A DNA stretch of 64,000 nucleotides, from contig NZ_CP134868.1 of assembly GCF_031954525.1 (NCBI RefSeq), positions 62,001-126,000 on the forward strand, given 5' to 3'. The stretch's first letter is position 1, and every line of letters begins with the position of its first letter. Source of the stretch: Dyella sp. BiH032. GTDB lineage: Bacteria; Pseudomonadota; Gammaproteobacteria; Xanthomonadales; Rhodanobacteraceae. Positions 50,564 to 58,340 of the stretch are shown here, one piece after another. The translations under genes and the position numbers were made by a program. The notes beneath the pieces were generated by a model. The model saw only the letters and a list, made by a program, of their open reading frames with translations. It searched no databases and was not told the DNA's origin.

Positions 50564-51244
50564 ATGATCGAACTTCGACTTGAAGGCGACAGCAAGCCTA
50601 TCGTTGCCCGCGTGGTAGTGGAGTCCGATGGAAGCGTCAGTGTTGGTGAGGGGTCAACCCTCGCCAAACTGCGCAACCAGACGACACCGCCGTCTCTCAT
50701 CTCCGGTTCGGTAACGGAGTTCGTTAAAGCCAAAGTCCAAGAACTCCTGGATCGCGGCTTCTACGTTCACAACACCGACGACGCGAAAGAGGATCAAATC
50801 TCCTTCTCGTTGACGGGATCCGAAACCGACCCGGCCGCCGGCGTTTACTTCGACGCAATCTGGGAGAGCTTGGCTCTCCTGGGTATCGACGTAGGAAGCA
50901 CCGCCGGAAAAGATGTCACGGATGCGAAGTGGATTCTCGGAGGAGTCCAGGTTCACTACAGCAACACGCCGCAAAGGCACAAGCTGACGTGCCTGGCCCC
51001 CCGACAGTTCGCTGACTCGGTAGCCCTGTTGTTCGCGCTCACCGCAGGCACGACGCCGACGATCACTAATGGAGCCAACGCTCAGGTGAGGATCGGCGAT
51101 CTGCTGGCGGCACCCACCGTCACGAAGCACCTGACCGACGACATCCTCGAACGCCTCTATGTGACTCGCGCCCTCAAACGGCCGATGCGCGTAGGGAGCG
51201 GAAAAGGTGCCAACCGTCGACCCGGCCTTCGCATGACGATCTAA
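50564..51244 (+). CDS. Hypothetical protein between the MoxR and DUF3150 genes
   Basis: 226 residues (MIELRLEGDSKPIVARVVV), nine bases after the MoxR stop with AGGGA upstream. It begins with a beta-hairpin-like segment (ARVVVESDGSVSVGEGS) and later has LARQFADSVALLFAL-like helices and a basic end (RVGSGKGANRRPGLRMT). No family is recognised. Its tight position in the MoxR-DUF3150-VWA set suggests a specific adaptor or substrate. Confidence 0.6.
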   Translation: MIELRLEGDSKPIVARVVVESDGSVSVGEGSTLAKLRNQTTPPSLISGSVTEFVKAKVQELLDRGFYVHNTDDAKEDQISFSLTGSETDPAAGVYFDAIWESLALLGIDVGSTAGKDVTDAKWILGGVQVHYSNTPQRHKLTCLAPRQFADSVALLFALTAGTTPTITNGANAQVRIGDLLAAPTVTKHLTDDILERLYVTRALKRPMRVGSGKGANRRPGLRMTI

Positions 51245-51257
51245 CCAAACGAGACAG

Positions 51258-51275
51258 AGGTGCCTTCGGGCACCT
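51258..51275 (+). terminator. Stable UUCG hairpin after the 50564 gene
   Basis: AGGTGCC (51258-51264), TTCG tetraloop, GGCACCT (51269-51275), followed by TTGTCC. The stem is perfect and the loop extra-stable, but the T-tract is weak, so it may be an inefficient terminator or an mRNA end. Confidence 0.5.
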
Positions 51276-51412
51276 TTGTCCAACTCTCACTCCTTCGCAG
51301 TGCGCACCCACGCGGCGCGCACCGTCAAGCAGTGGCGGTATCACTTTTCGCAAGCGTCGCTTGCAGAAACCTACGCAGGAGGTCACAGCCTGCATTTCAC
51401 CTTTGCCCTCAT

Positions 51413-51454
51413 CGGGACGACTCGTTCCTCCCGGTTGGGGAGAACCTCGTCCCG
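51413..51454 (+). promoter_or_regulatory. Composite leader hairpin of the DUF3150 gene
   Basis: CGGGACGA (51413-51420) pairs with TCGTCCCG (51447-51454), then GTT/AAC and CTCCC (51428-51432) with GGGAG (51438-51442). It contains GGGGAG (51437-51442). About 16 pairs in one irregular stem. Confidence 0.6.
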
Positions 51455-51525
51455 AGACCGGCACATCCGGCTCGCGCATCCGGATGCCATTTCTTCTAGG
51501 GAAGCGCATCCCAGAGGTTCCTACC

Positions 51526-52533
51526 ATGATCAATCCCACCACCCACCAGACTCTTCCGTCCAACCACCTCGTCATCATCAATAGCAACCTCCAGGTCTGG
51601 AGCGGCACCGTCAAAGTCCAACGCGAGCAAGATCTGCCCGACGTTGACCAAGACAAACTTCCTCCGAAGACCCTGGTATCCGACGGCCGCAAGGTCCTCA
51701 TTGACTCCAAAGAGCTCGCCGGTATGGAGAGCGTCCGTAAGGCCATTGAGCGATTCTTGAAAGAGGAGGGTTTCTCCTTCCGCGGTGCCGGCGGCATTGC
51801 GGTGACGCACGAGAAATACGAAGAGTTCATGGCGAAGGCTCCCGAGTTCGAACAGAACTTCAAGGACGCCCTCGACACGCTCATCGAGCGTCTTCCCGAG
51901 GCCTATCAGGCTCAGGAAGACAAGTACCCCGATTGGGCATTCATGCTCGCTCAGTCGCGTCCCACCGACACGCAGATCCGGAACCGTTGCAAGTTTGGTC
52001 TCGGCATATTTCAGCTCGCGCCTCCTGACCCGAAGAACCCTGGCAGTGCCGGCAACGCCTACTACCAGGACATGTTGGATCAGGCTCTACCCGAGATGCT
52101 GAAGTCGATCAGCGCTGCGGCTGACAAGCAGCTCGAAAAGGTACGCGGTAAGTCCCGCATGCTTCAGTCCCAGCTCGACAACGTTCGCGGCTTGGTAAAG
52201 AAGCTGAAGGCTTTCGCTTTCCTCAACGACGACATCGCTCCGGCTGCTGACGCACTGGCCGCGGTGCTCACCAAGCTGCCGCTGCAAGGCACGCTCAACA
52301 TGGCCAACACGCTCTTGTGCGTCACGGTCCTGGAGCAGCTCGCAAATCCTCACCAGCTCCTCGCCAACGGCAAGGCGGCTCTCGAGGACCACTTGCAGCA
52401 AGAGGACGACCTGTTCGTCCAGCCTGAGCTCTCGATCCCGGCCACCGACGACGTCACCGTCGCCGAGCCGGTCCCCACCACCCCTGTTGTGTCCGCACCG
52501 GCGCGTCGCCGTGGCTTGACCATGACCATGTAA
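51526..52533 (+). CDS. DUF3150-family protein
   Basis: 335 residues. The start MINPTTHQTL at 51526 avoids an upstream in-frame stretch of leader. The sequence is helical: LEQLANPHQLLANG, FGLGIFQLAPPDPKNPGS and coiled segments KQLEKVRGKSRMLQSQLDN. It fits DUF3150, a family that sits between MoxR and VWA/CobT genes in phages and conjugative elements. Function is unknown; it may be the substrate or adaptor of the ATPase. The ribosome-binding site is AGAGG. Confidence 0.78.
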   Translation: MINPTTHQTLPSNHLVIINSNLQVWSGTVKVQREQDLPDVDQDKLPPKTLVSDGRKVLIDSKELAGMESVRKAIERFLKEEGFSFRGAGGIAVTHEKYEEFMAKAPEFEQNFKDALDTLIERLPEAYQAQEDKYPDWAFMLAQSRPTDTQIRNRCKFGLGIFQLAPPDPKNPGSAGNAYYQDMLDQALPEMLKSISAAADKQLEKVRGKSRMLQSQLDNVRGLVKKLKAFAFLNDDIAPAADALAAVLTKLPLQGTLNMANTLLCVTVLEQLANPHQLLANGKAALEDHLQQEDDLFVQPELSIPATDDVTVAEPVPTTPVVSAPARRRGLTMTM

Positions 52534-52546
52534 GGAGATAGCCCTC

Positions 52547-54412
52547 ATGCAGATCCAAGACCATAAGCAGTATCTGCGTGACGTGTTCCTCGGTGCCGCT
52601 CTGCGGCCCGAGGACATGAAACGCTCCTGTCGCGCCGTCCTCGGCTCGCTCCCCATCCTTGCCAACACACTCGTCGGTGAGTTGGGCAAGAACGTACGCA
52701 TCAAGCACGGCCACGAGCTCGGTGCGACGGATGGCGAGACCATCTACCTGATGGACCTCCCCGTACCGGCGGACGAAACGGACGTGGATACGTTTGTGCT
52801 CATGCTGACGTTGGCCTATGGCCTTCTCCACCATGAACTCGGGCACATCGAGGACTCTGATTTCTCGGTGGTGGGCAAGGCGCAGAAGGGCGATCCACTG
52901 ACCTACCGCATCCTTGGCATCATCGAAGACGTCCGAGAGGAGAATGAGCACATCCGGAAGTACGGCGGTGCTCGCAAGTACCTCGACGCCCTCAACCACG
53001 CGATGTTCGTGACAGGGCACTACGCTGACTCCAAACCAACGGACGCGCCCATCACCGCGTTCACCAACTACCTTGCTCATCGTGCATGGTGCGACCACCG
53101 GGGGACCCGTTCCCTGGGAAGTTCGGCCATTGCTGCAGAGGAAGTGGTCAAGGAGATGTTTCCTGCCACGCTCCTCACACGTCTCGATGCGATCCTTCCG
53201 CGTATTGGATCGCTCATCGATACGGAGGACGCCTACGCCCTTTCAGGGCAAATTCGCGACCTTCTGGTGGATGAGATCGAGAAGGCAAAGCAGCAGCAGA
53301 GCCAGCAGCCCAGTCCGTCCGGCCAGTCCGGGCAGTCCGGAAACGCCGGCGATGACGATGACGGTGACCAGAGTCAGGATGGCCAGCAACCGTCTTCGGA
53401 CGGCGACGATGGCCGAACTGGGTCCGATCAGGACGATGGTGACCGCCCTCAGCAAGATGGCCAAGATCAGGAGCCGAGTACCGGTGATGATCTGGCTGGC
53501 CAGATTGCCGCTATGGAAGCCGTTTTGCAGGGTCAGGACATCGACCAGGCATACGGCGACAAGGGTGATGTTATCCGAGCCGCGCTGAAGCAGATCATCG
53601 CTGAAGTGGAGGACGATGGCGACGGTGACTGCGAAACGCTGCAGATGACCGGTGAGGCGCTCACGATCGATGTCACGTCCTCGACGGATGGCATCGAGCT
53701 CGCCCCTGAACCGTACGACATGGGCCAAGCGTTGGCTGTGACAGGTCCGCTCCGCATGAAGCTCACGGCTGAAATGCAGGCGAACGCACACCGCAATACG
53801 AGCATCCAAACGAAGGGTCGCAAGATCTCCAACCGCCACCTTGCCCGCGTGGGAACAGGGGATGGAAGGATCTTCAAGCACCTCTCGGAGGTCATCGAGG
53901 TCAACACCGCTGTTGCGTTTGCAGAGGACATATCCGGTTCAATGCAAACCCAGCAGCGCATTGTCCTCAGCTCGCAGGCGCTATACGCGAGTTGCGTTGC
54001 CCTGGACGGGATCGATGGCGTCGATTGTGGCGCGATCACCTTTCCGGGTAACCAGATCCTCAAGCCGTTCGGTAAGAAGGCGAGGCACTGCATGGACCAG
54101 TTCAACCTTGCAGCGCCGGGCTACTCAACGCCGATGCACGAGGGGATCACGCTGGCACACCGCATGCTCCTCAAGACCGGTCGCGACCGCATGGTGTTGA
54201 TCGTCAACACCGACGGTGAGCCGGATTCGCGCCAACTCACACAGATGGCGATCGAGACTGCCGAGAATGACGGTATCGAGGTCTACGGCCTCGGAATCGG
54301 CACCGACGCAGGAAAGGGGCTCTTTAACCACTGGCTTTCGATCACGGAAGTGGGCGAATTGCCGCTAACTTTGATGGCACTACTCAGACAGCGCTTGCTT
54401 CGGGCTGCCTGA
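52547..54412 (+). CDS. VWA-domain CobT-like protein with HEXXH motif
   Basis: 621 residues. An N-terminal metallopeptidase-like part has HELGH (His96-His100), followed at some distance by ILGIIEDVREE, a Glu-containing motif seen in CobT-type proteins. The middle is a disordered Gln/Asp-rich stretch. The C-terminal VWA domain has the metal-binding DISGS (Asp461-Ser465), the threonine in PGYSTPMHEGI and DGEPDS. It pairs with the MoxR ATPase upstream, as CobT does with CobS. Here the pair likely remodels an unknown partner rather than inserting cobalt. AAGGAGA lies seven bases upstream. Confidence 0.85.
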   Translation: MQIQDHKQYLRDVFLGAALRPEDMKRSCRAVLGSLPILANTLVGELGKNVRIKHGHELGATDGETIYLMDLPVPADETDVDTFVLMLTLAYGLLHHELGHIEDSDFSVVGKAQKGDPLTYRILGIIEDVREENEHIRKYGGARKYLDALNHAMFVTGHYADSKPTDAPITAFTNYLAHRAWCDHRGTRSLGSSAIAAEEVVKEMFPATLLTRLDAILPRIGSLIDTEDAYALSGQIRDLLVDEIEKAKQQQSQQPSPSGQSGQSGNAGDDDDGDQSQDGQQPSSDGDDGRTGSDQDDGDRPQQDGQDQEPSTGDDLAGQIAAMEAVLQGQDIDQAYGDKGDVIRAALKQIIAEVEDDGDGDCETLQMTGEALTIDVTSSTDGIELAPEPYDMGQALAVTGPLRMKLTAEMQANAHRNTSIQTKGRKISNRHLARVGTGDGRIFKHLSEVIEVNTAVAFAEDISGSMQTQQRIVLSSQALYASCVALDGIDGVDCGAITFPGNQILKPFGKKARHCMDQFNLAAPGYSTPMHEGITLAHRMLLKTGRDRMVLIVNTDGEPDSRQLTQMAIETAENDGIEVYGLGIGTDAGKGLFNHWLSITEVGELPLTLMALLRQRLLRAA

Positions 54413-54420
54413 TTGCGAAG

Positions 54421-54448
54421 GCCGCTCCCCAGACTATCGGGGAGCGGC
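54421..54448 (+). terminator. Ten-pair perfect hairpin after the VWA gene
   Basis: GCCGCTCCCC (54421-54430), loop AGACTATC, GGGGAGCGGC (54439-54448), eight bases after the stop. No T-tract follows, so it may protect the mRNA end or act with Rho. GGGGAG recurs here (54439-54444). Confidence 0.55.
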
Positions 54449-54618
54449 ACTCGCTCTTATGATGGAACCAAGAGCGCATCGGGAAGGGCTGCCCTTCCTC
54501 ATGTTCTTTACGTGGCCTGCCACGAGAAGGTAATCGGAGCCTCACAGTCCGACCCGCACCACCCGATCTGGCAATGCCGGATCTCATCCCGACTCGCGCC
54601 AATCGGCGCTCACCCTCT

Positions 54619-54664
54619 GCGGGCCAATTCGCCCGCACGGGCATTGGTTCGCTCCTAATAGGAG
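54619..54664 (+). promoter_or_regulatory. Switch-like leader with a hidden ribosome-binding site
   Basis: Structure 1: GCGGGC (54619-54624) with GCCCGC (54631-54636). Structure 2: CCAAT-TC-GCCCG (54624-54635) with CGGGCATTGG (54638-54647). Both need GCCCG (54631-54635). Next, CTCCT (54652-54656) pairs with AGGAG (54660-54664), the ribosome-binding site of the gene at 54671. Confidence 0.5.
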
Positions 54665-54670
54665 TTCCCC

Positions 54671-55393
54671 ATGTCCCATCAGTCCCTGACTGACGCACTA
54701 CTGCGGCTGTTCGACGCCTTTGGCATTCATCTCGACAGCCTGACCGTCGATCCTTCGCGATCGCCGTTTCGCCTGAGCTTCACCACCGCTTCGTTCTCCC
54801 GGCTCCACCTGGCCAAGCAATTGGCTGCGATGGGGTGCCTCACCGCCGTTTCCCTCCTTCGAGAATCCCGCGTCCAATACTGGTCCGGCGACATCGACAT
54901 CGAGGGTGTCTGTGGCGATGCAATGCCTGGCCACCCGGCCAATCATCCCGACAAGGTCGAAGCCATCAGGGCAGCGGCAGCCAGCATCTTCAACGAGGCC
55001 CACGGCAAAGCTGAAATGCTGCTCCAGCGCCTGGCCAGCCATCTCAAGATCAACCGTTGTCAGGTCGCCCGAAGGGCTTCCAATGACGGTCACGTGATTG
55101 AGGTCGCTTACGTCAGCAGCCTGAGTGATCCCTTCCACGGGGCGCGCTCTGGAGCCGCACTGCAGAAGTTGGAAGCACTCGCCTCCAGTGAAACAGTGTT
55201 CTGCGACATGGTCGTCAGCGTACGCGATCCGCTCGGTGCGCCTCTCTCAGAGGTTCGCTGCGAAGGTCTCACCATTCATCTCGATCCGGATTCCCCGTCT
55301 TTCCGGTATGCCAACGGTCTGCGCCGCGCTGCGGTTCACCAGGCTGTACAGACGGCTCACTTTGCGCACGCAACTTCGCGCGCGGCCCATTAG
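54671..55393 (+). CDS. Hypothetical protein
   Basis: 240 residues (MSHQSLTDALLRLFDAFGIH). A helix and a beta-rich part (SLTVDPSRSPFRLSFTTA) are followed by a long helix (VEAIRAAAASIFNEAHGKAE) and two small beta regions (VFCDMVVSVRDPLGAPL). The end is His/Ala-rich. No family is recognised. It is nine bases upstream of the primase gene and probably co-expressed. Confidence 0.6.
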   Translation: MSHQSLTDALLRLFDAFGIHLDSLTVDPSRSPFRLSFTTASFSRLHLAKQLAAMGCLTAVSLLRESRVQYWSGDIDIEGVCGDAMPGHPANHPDKVEAIRAAAASIFNEAHGKAEMLLQRLASHLKINRCQVARRASNDGHVIEVAYVSSLSDPFHGARSGAALQKLEALASSETVFCDMVVSVRDPLGAPLSEVRCEGLTIHLDPDSPSFRYANGLRRAAVHQAVQTAHFAHATSRAAH

Positions 55394-55401
55394 GAAAATC
55401 T

Positions 55402-56667
55402 ATGTACCAGAGCGAAGCAGATATTCGGCGAAAGCGCGAAGAGAACTACCGGCGAGAGAAGGAAATCACTGAGCAGTTGCTGAGGAACCTCAAGGGTCGT
55501 TGGGGCTCTGTGTTGGCGGGGATCATTCCCGGCATGCAGGACGCCATCAACGCCGGACCGCGCAAGAAAGTCGCGTGCCCCATCAACAATCATGGCGATG
55601 GGAAGCTGACCAAGAAGGTGTTGGGCGACGGTCGTGTGCAGGTGAAGAAGTCCGAACCGGACTTCCGCATCGGCAAGGACTTCGAGGAGACTGGGCACTG
55701 CATCTGCACCTGCGACAACACGATGGCCAACGGCTTTCGCGTGATCATGGTGTATCACAGCTGCACGTTCATGGAAGCTAAGCAGATGGTCATCGACTTT
55801 CTCGGCGGTTCGCTCGTTGCGGATCACGTCAAGAAGGTCGAGCGTCCAGAGGCGAGCCCCGAGGAGATCGCAAGGGCCGACGCTAAGGTCCGCGATCGTC
55901 TGAATTGGATGTGGGAAGGGACATTCGACCCCAAGCACCCCCGCTCTCAGCCGATGCGCAACTGGATCGAGTCGCGCGGTCTGCCCGATTGCTCCGACAT
56001 CCAGAACGTCCGTTTCCACCCCAGCCTTCGCTATGTGGATCCGCAGCCCGTGGGCGACCTCGGAAAGTTTCCAGCGCAGGTTGCACTGCTGGAAGACATC
56101 AACGGCCGACCCGTAACCCTCCATCGCACCTACCTCAAGCGTGACGGCCGAGGGAAGGCCGATGTACCCAAGGCACGTAAGCAGGAGACCCATGTCTCAG
56201 ATCGTGCACCAAGCGGCTGCGCCGTTCGTCTGGACACTTTCCAGTTTCCCGTCCTGGGAATTGGTGAGGGCCTGGAGTCGTCGTATGCAGCAAGGGCCAT
56301 GGTCCGTGACCTTGGCATTCCGATGTGGTCGACGCTGGACGCCGGCCTGCTCCGTAACGTTGTTCTGCCCGACTGGGCCAAAGTCGTAATTGTGTTTGGC
56401 GACCGAGACCGCGGCATGGCAGGGCAGGTATCAACGTACGAGCTGGTTGACCGGGCTCGCAACGAAGGGCGGCGTGCGACGGGTTTGCTCCCGCCGTTCG
56501 CTATCCCTGAAGACGCGAAGTCCATCGACTGGGACGACGTCGTGCGCGTGATGGGTTTGGAAGCTGCAAAGCGACTGCCCATTTTCCTGCAGTGGAAGAT
56601 GAAGCTGCGCCAGGTCCTTCGGGAAATGGGGCAGCCGATCGAAGCACTTGAACGGATGGCTGCGTAA
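55402..56667 (+). CDS. Toprim primase with N-terminal zinc-binding region
   Basis: 421 residues, AGGA eight bases before the ATG. An N-terminal helix is followed by a cysteine zinc-binding part (CPINNHGDGK...HCICTC, about residues 59-100), as in DnaG/P4-type primases. The Toprim domain has LGIGEGLESSYAARAMV (conserved Glu) and VVIVFGDRDRGMAG (Asp-x-Asp). These residues bind the metal for primer synthesis. No helicase domain is fused. It would prime element replication or lagging-strand synthesis in the recipient. The stop overlaps the next ATG (TAATG). Confidence 0.82.
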   Translation: MYQSEADIRRKREENYRREKEITEQLLRNLKGRWGSVLAGIIPGMQDAINAGPRKKVACPINNHGDGKLTKKVLGDGRVQVKKSEPDFRIGKDFEETGHCICTCDNTMANGFRVIMVYHSCTFMEAKQMVIDFLGGSLVADHVKKVERPEASPEEIARADAKVRDRLNWMWEGTFDPKHPRSQPMRNWIESRGLPDCSDIQNVRFHPSLRYVDPQPVGDLGKFPAQVALLEDINGRPVTLHRTYLKRDGRGKADVPKARKQETHVSDRAPSGCAVRLDTFQFPVLGIGEGLESSYAARAMVRDLGIPMWSTLDAGLLRNVVLPDWAKVVIVFGDRDRGMAGQVSTYELVDRARNEGRRATGLLPPFAIPEDAKSIDWDDVVRVMGLEAAKRLPIFLQWKMKLRQVLREMGQPIEALERMAA

Positions 56668-56963
56668 TGATTCGGGACTATTCGCGAATCGACACAGCAC
56701 CGGGCGCCGAGGGCGAGAACGCAATGTTCTCGCCCCCGGCGAACTTCGCAGGTGACCGTCGCGAATACCTGGCGTGGCTAAAGACAGAGCGTGAGCAGCA
56801 GCTTCGTTTCATGGCTAGGATCTTCTGCGGTCCAAATCGCTGCCTGAACCTCACCGTCGTTGGCCACTACAAGGAGGCCTTCGAGGCGGCGTTCGAACGA
56901 GTGTGCCAACAACGAGAACGAGACCTCGCCGCTTTCAGGCGCGGACTCACCAACGGCGCCTAG
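56667..56963 (+). CDS. Small hypothetical protein coupled to the primase
   Basis: 98 residues (MIRDYSRIDTAPGAEGENAM). The C-terminal half is helical and charged (REYLAWLKTEREQQLRFMA, then YKEAFEAAFERVCQQRERD). TAATG overlap with the primase gene shows coupling. No family is recognised; it may be a primase accessory or loading factor. Confidence 0.6.
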   Translation: MIRDYSRIDTAPGAEGENAMFSPPANFAGDRREYLAWLKTEREQQLRFMARIFCGPNRCLNLTVVGHYKEAFEAAFERVCQQRERDLAAFRRGLTNGA

Positions 56964-57007
56964 CGCGTCAAGACCGGGCACAGCAACCGCTGCGCTTACA
57001 CCACCAC

Positions 57008-57050
57008 CCCACGGGGAGCACTCTCCCCAAGGGGAAGGTGCGCCCGTGGG
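57008..57050 (+). promoter_or_regulatory. Nested leader hairpin before the DUF6338 gene
   Basis: CCCACGGG (57008-57015) with CCCGTGGG (57043-57050), GCAC (57018-57021) with GTGC (57038-57041), TCCCC (57024-57028) with GGGGA (57031-57035). Seventeen pairs in one stem, containing GGGGAG (57013-57018), followed by TTTCT. A smaller GCCGG/CCGGC hairpin lies between it and the ribosome-binding site. Confidence 0.7.
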
Positions 57051-57091
57051 TTTCTAAACAGCCGGTCCGCCGGCATTGGAGACAGAAACCT

Positions 57092-57853
57092 ATGGAGTTC
57101 CTTACCACCCTCAAGGGCCTTTTGGTGGTCATTCTGACCATCACGCCCGGGTACGTGTTTGGGCGTTGCCGTCGGCGTTTTAGCGTCGTAGATGACCCCA
57201 AGGACATCAACAACGCAGTGGTCCAGTGGCTCGTCCACAGCCTCATCATGGTTGCACTCAGTTGGGTGCTACTTGCATGGGCTGGGCTTGATCCTTCCTC
57301 ACTGCTCAAGACTAAGTCGGCAAACGAGCTAGCGCTTGCTCTGCTCGGTTCCCCGATCACCTGGGGTCTGACGATCTTCGTGATTCCGGCGGTCGCCGGT
57401 TTCGTGTCGGCTGTCAGCATTCGCTACAACCTCGTCTCGCTCCCCTTCCGCTTGATCGCCGTGCTCGCACGACGCATCAGTAAGGGCACGTGGGATCTGC
57501 ATCGGCTCCAGCCGCTGCCGAGCTTCGTGAACGCGTGGGACGCCGCGTGGCTAACGCTGAACTCTGGGGACACCCGGGTGGTCATCGTGGGACTCGAGGA
57601 CGGCACAACCATCACCGGGCTCTATGACGGCCGAGCAGCGACCAGTCGAAGTGATCGCTACACCGACATTTACCTAAGCCGATTGGGAACGGTGGACGAG
57701 TCGGGTACTATCAAGCTGCAACCGGCGTCGGATGGCGTGTTCATCCGTGGCAGCCGTATCGTATGGATGCAGCTCTGGCAGCTACCCGAGGTAGGACATG
57801 GAACTCAGGACGGTATGGAAGACCCTTCAGAAGGGGGTGCACGCCATGATTGA
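57092..57853 (+). CDS. DUF6338-type membrane protein
   Basis: 253 residues. The start at 57092 gives MEFLTTLKGLLVVILTI, the first of three likely membrane helices; the others are LVHSLIMVALSWVLLAWAG and WGLTIFVIPAVAGFVSAV. A cytoplasmic C-terminal domain has the pattern DAAWLTLNSGDTRVVIVGL, then GLYDGRAATSRSDRYTDIYL, which fits DUF6338 as I know it. Role unknown; such proteins occur in phages and mobile elements. It overlaps a small following gene by eight bases. Confidence 0.65.
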   Translation: MEFLTTLKGLLVVILTITPGYVFGRCRRRFSVVDDPKDINNAVVQWLVHSLIMVALSWVLLAWAGLDPSSLLKTKSANELALALLGSPITWGLTIFVIPAVAGFVSAVSIRYNLVSLPFRLIAVLARRISKGTWDLHRLQPLPSFVNAWDAAWLTLNSGDTRVVIVGLEDGTTITGLYDGRAATSRSDRYTDIYLSRLGTVDESGTIKLQPASDGVFIRGSRIVWMQLWQLPEVGHGTQDGMEDPSEGGARHD

Positions 57854-58043
57854 GCAGGATAAGCGGTACGGCAATGCGCCGTTGCTCCTTCCTCGTTCAT
57901 CCCGTGGCCCTGCTGTTTCGAGTTCCGAACGGGCCCTCATCCCCACCGGACTGAATCTGTCCGATGCGGGGTTAGACACTAGCCAGGTTGTCCGGCAGAA
58001 GTTCAACCAGGTTGCCCTCAAGGCAGCCAAACTGCCGCACTAA
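57846..58043 (+). CDS. Small hypothetical protein partnered with DUF6338
   Basis: 65 residues from MIEQDKRYGNAP, with GGGGGTG eight bases upstream; an earlier ATG at 57798 would add 16 residues (MELRTVWKTLQKGVHA). It is polar and probably disordered (PLLLPRSSRGPAVSSSE, then SQVVRQKFNQVALKAAK). Small disordered partners next to DUF6338 genes occur elsewhere as I recall, but the link is uncertain. Confidence 0.5.
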   Translation: MIEQDKRYGNAPLLLPRSSRGPAVSSSERALIPTGLNLSDAGLDTSQVVRQKFNQVALKAAKLPH

Positions 58044-58340
58044 CCCATCACCCTTGACCCCGTGGGCGCCGCGAAAGCGGCGACCCACGGCCGTCATCTC
58101 TCCGAGAGACAGAAGCGCGGGCGCTGATCCATGAATCCAACTCCCCGGGTTCATTGCTGAGCTTCCGCCAAAGGCGAGCACCGGGTCACGGTGCGATTGC
58201 CACGGCAATCCCTTCCGTCCACTGACGTCTCAGGCCGCGACACAAACGCCGCCTAATTTTTACGTCCAGCAGGCACGGTCAAGAATCCTTACGACCTTCG
58301 CGTCCGTCGCGCCCCCGCGCGTACGGCCGCTTTTCTATGC
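58044..58340 (+). other. 297-base leader of the second UvrD-like helicase gene
   Basis: No gene is supported. The strongest signal is a GAAA-capped hairpin (58060-58090), CCGTGGG-C-GCCGC / GCGGC-GA-CCCACGG. A minor TCTC-TCC-GAGA hairpin lies near 58097. No -35/-10 pair stood out. Confidence 0.4.
58060..58090 (+). promoter_or_regulatory. GAAA-tetraloop hairpin
   Basis: CCGTGGG (58060-58066) with CCCACGG (58084-58090) and GCCGC (58068-58072) with GCGGC (58077-58081) around a GAAA tetraloop (58073-58076). Twelve pairs plus a GNRA loop make it very stable. It may end the transcript of the small upstream gene or start the next leader. Confidence 0.65.

Noticed and set aside
38634..58340. Hairpin array as a CRISPR or integron cassette array
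   Set aside because: There are no regular direct repeats with spacers and no attC-like ends; the hairpins differ in sequence and lie just before start codons.
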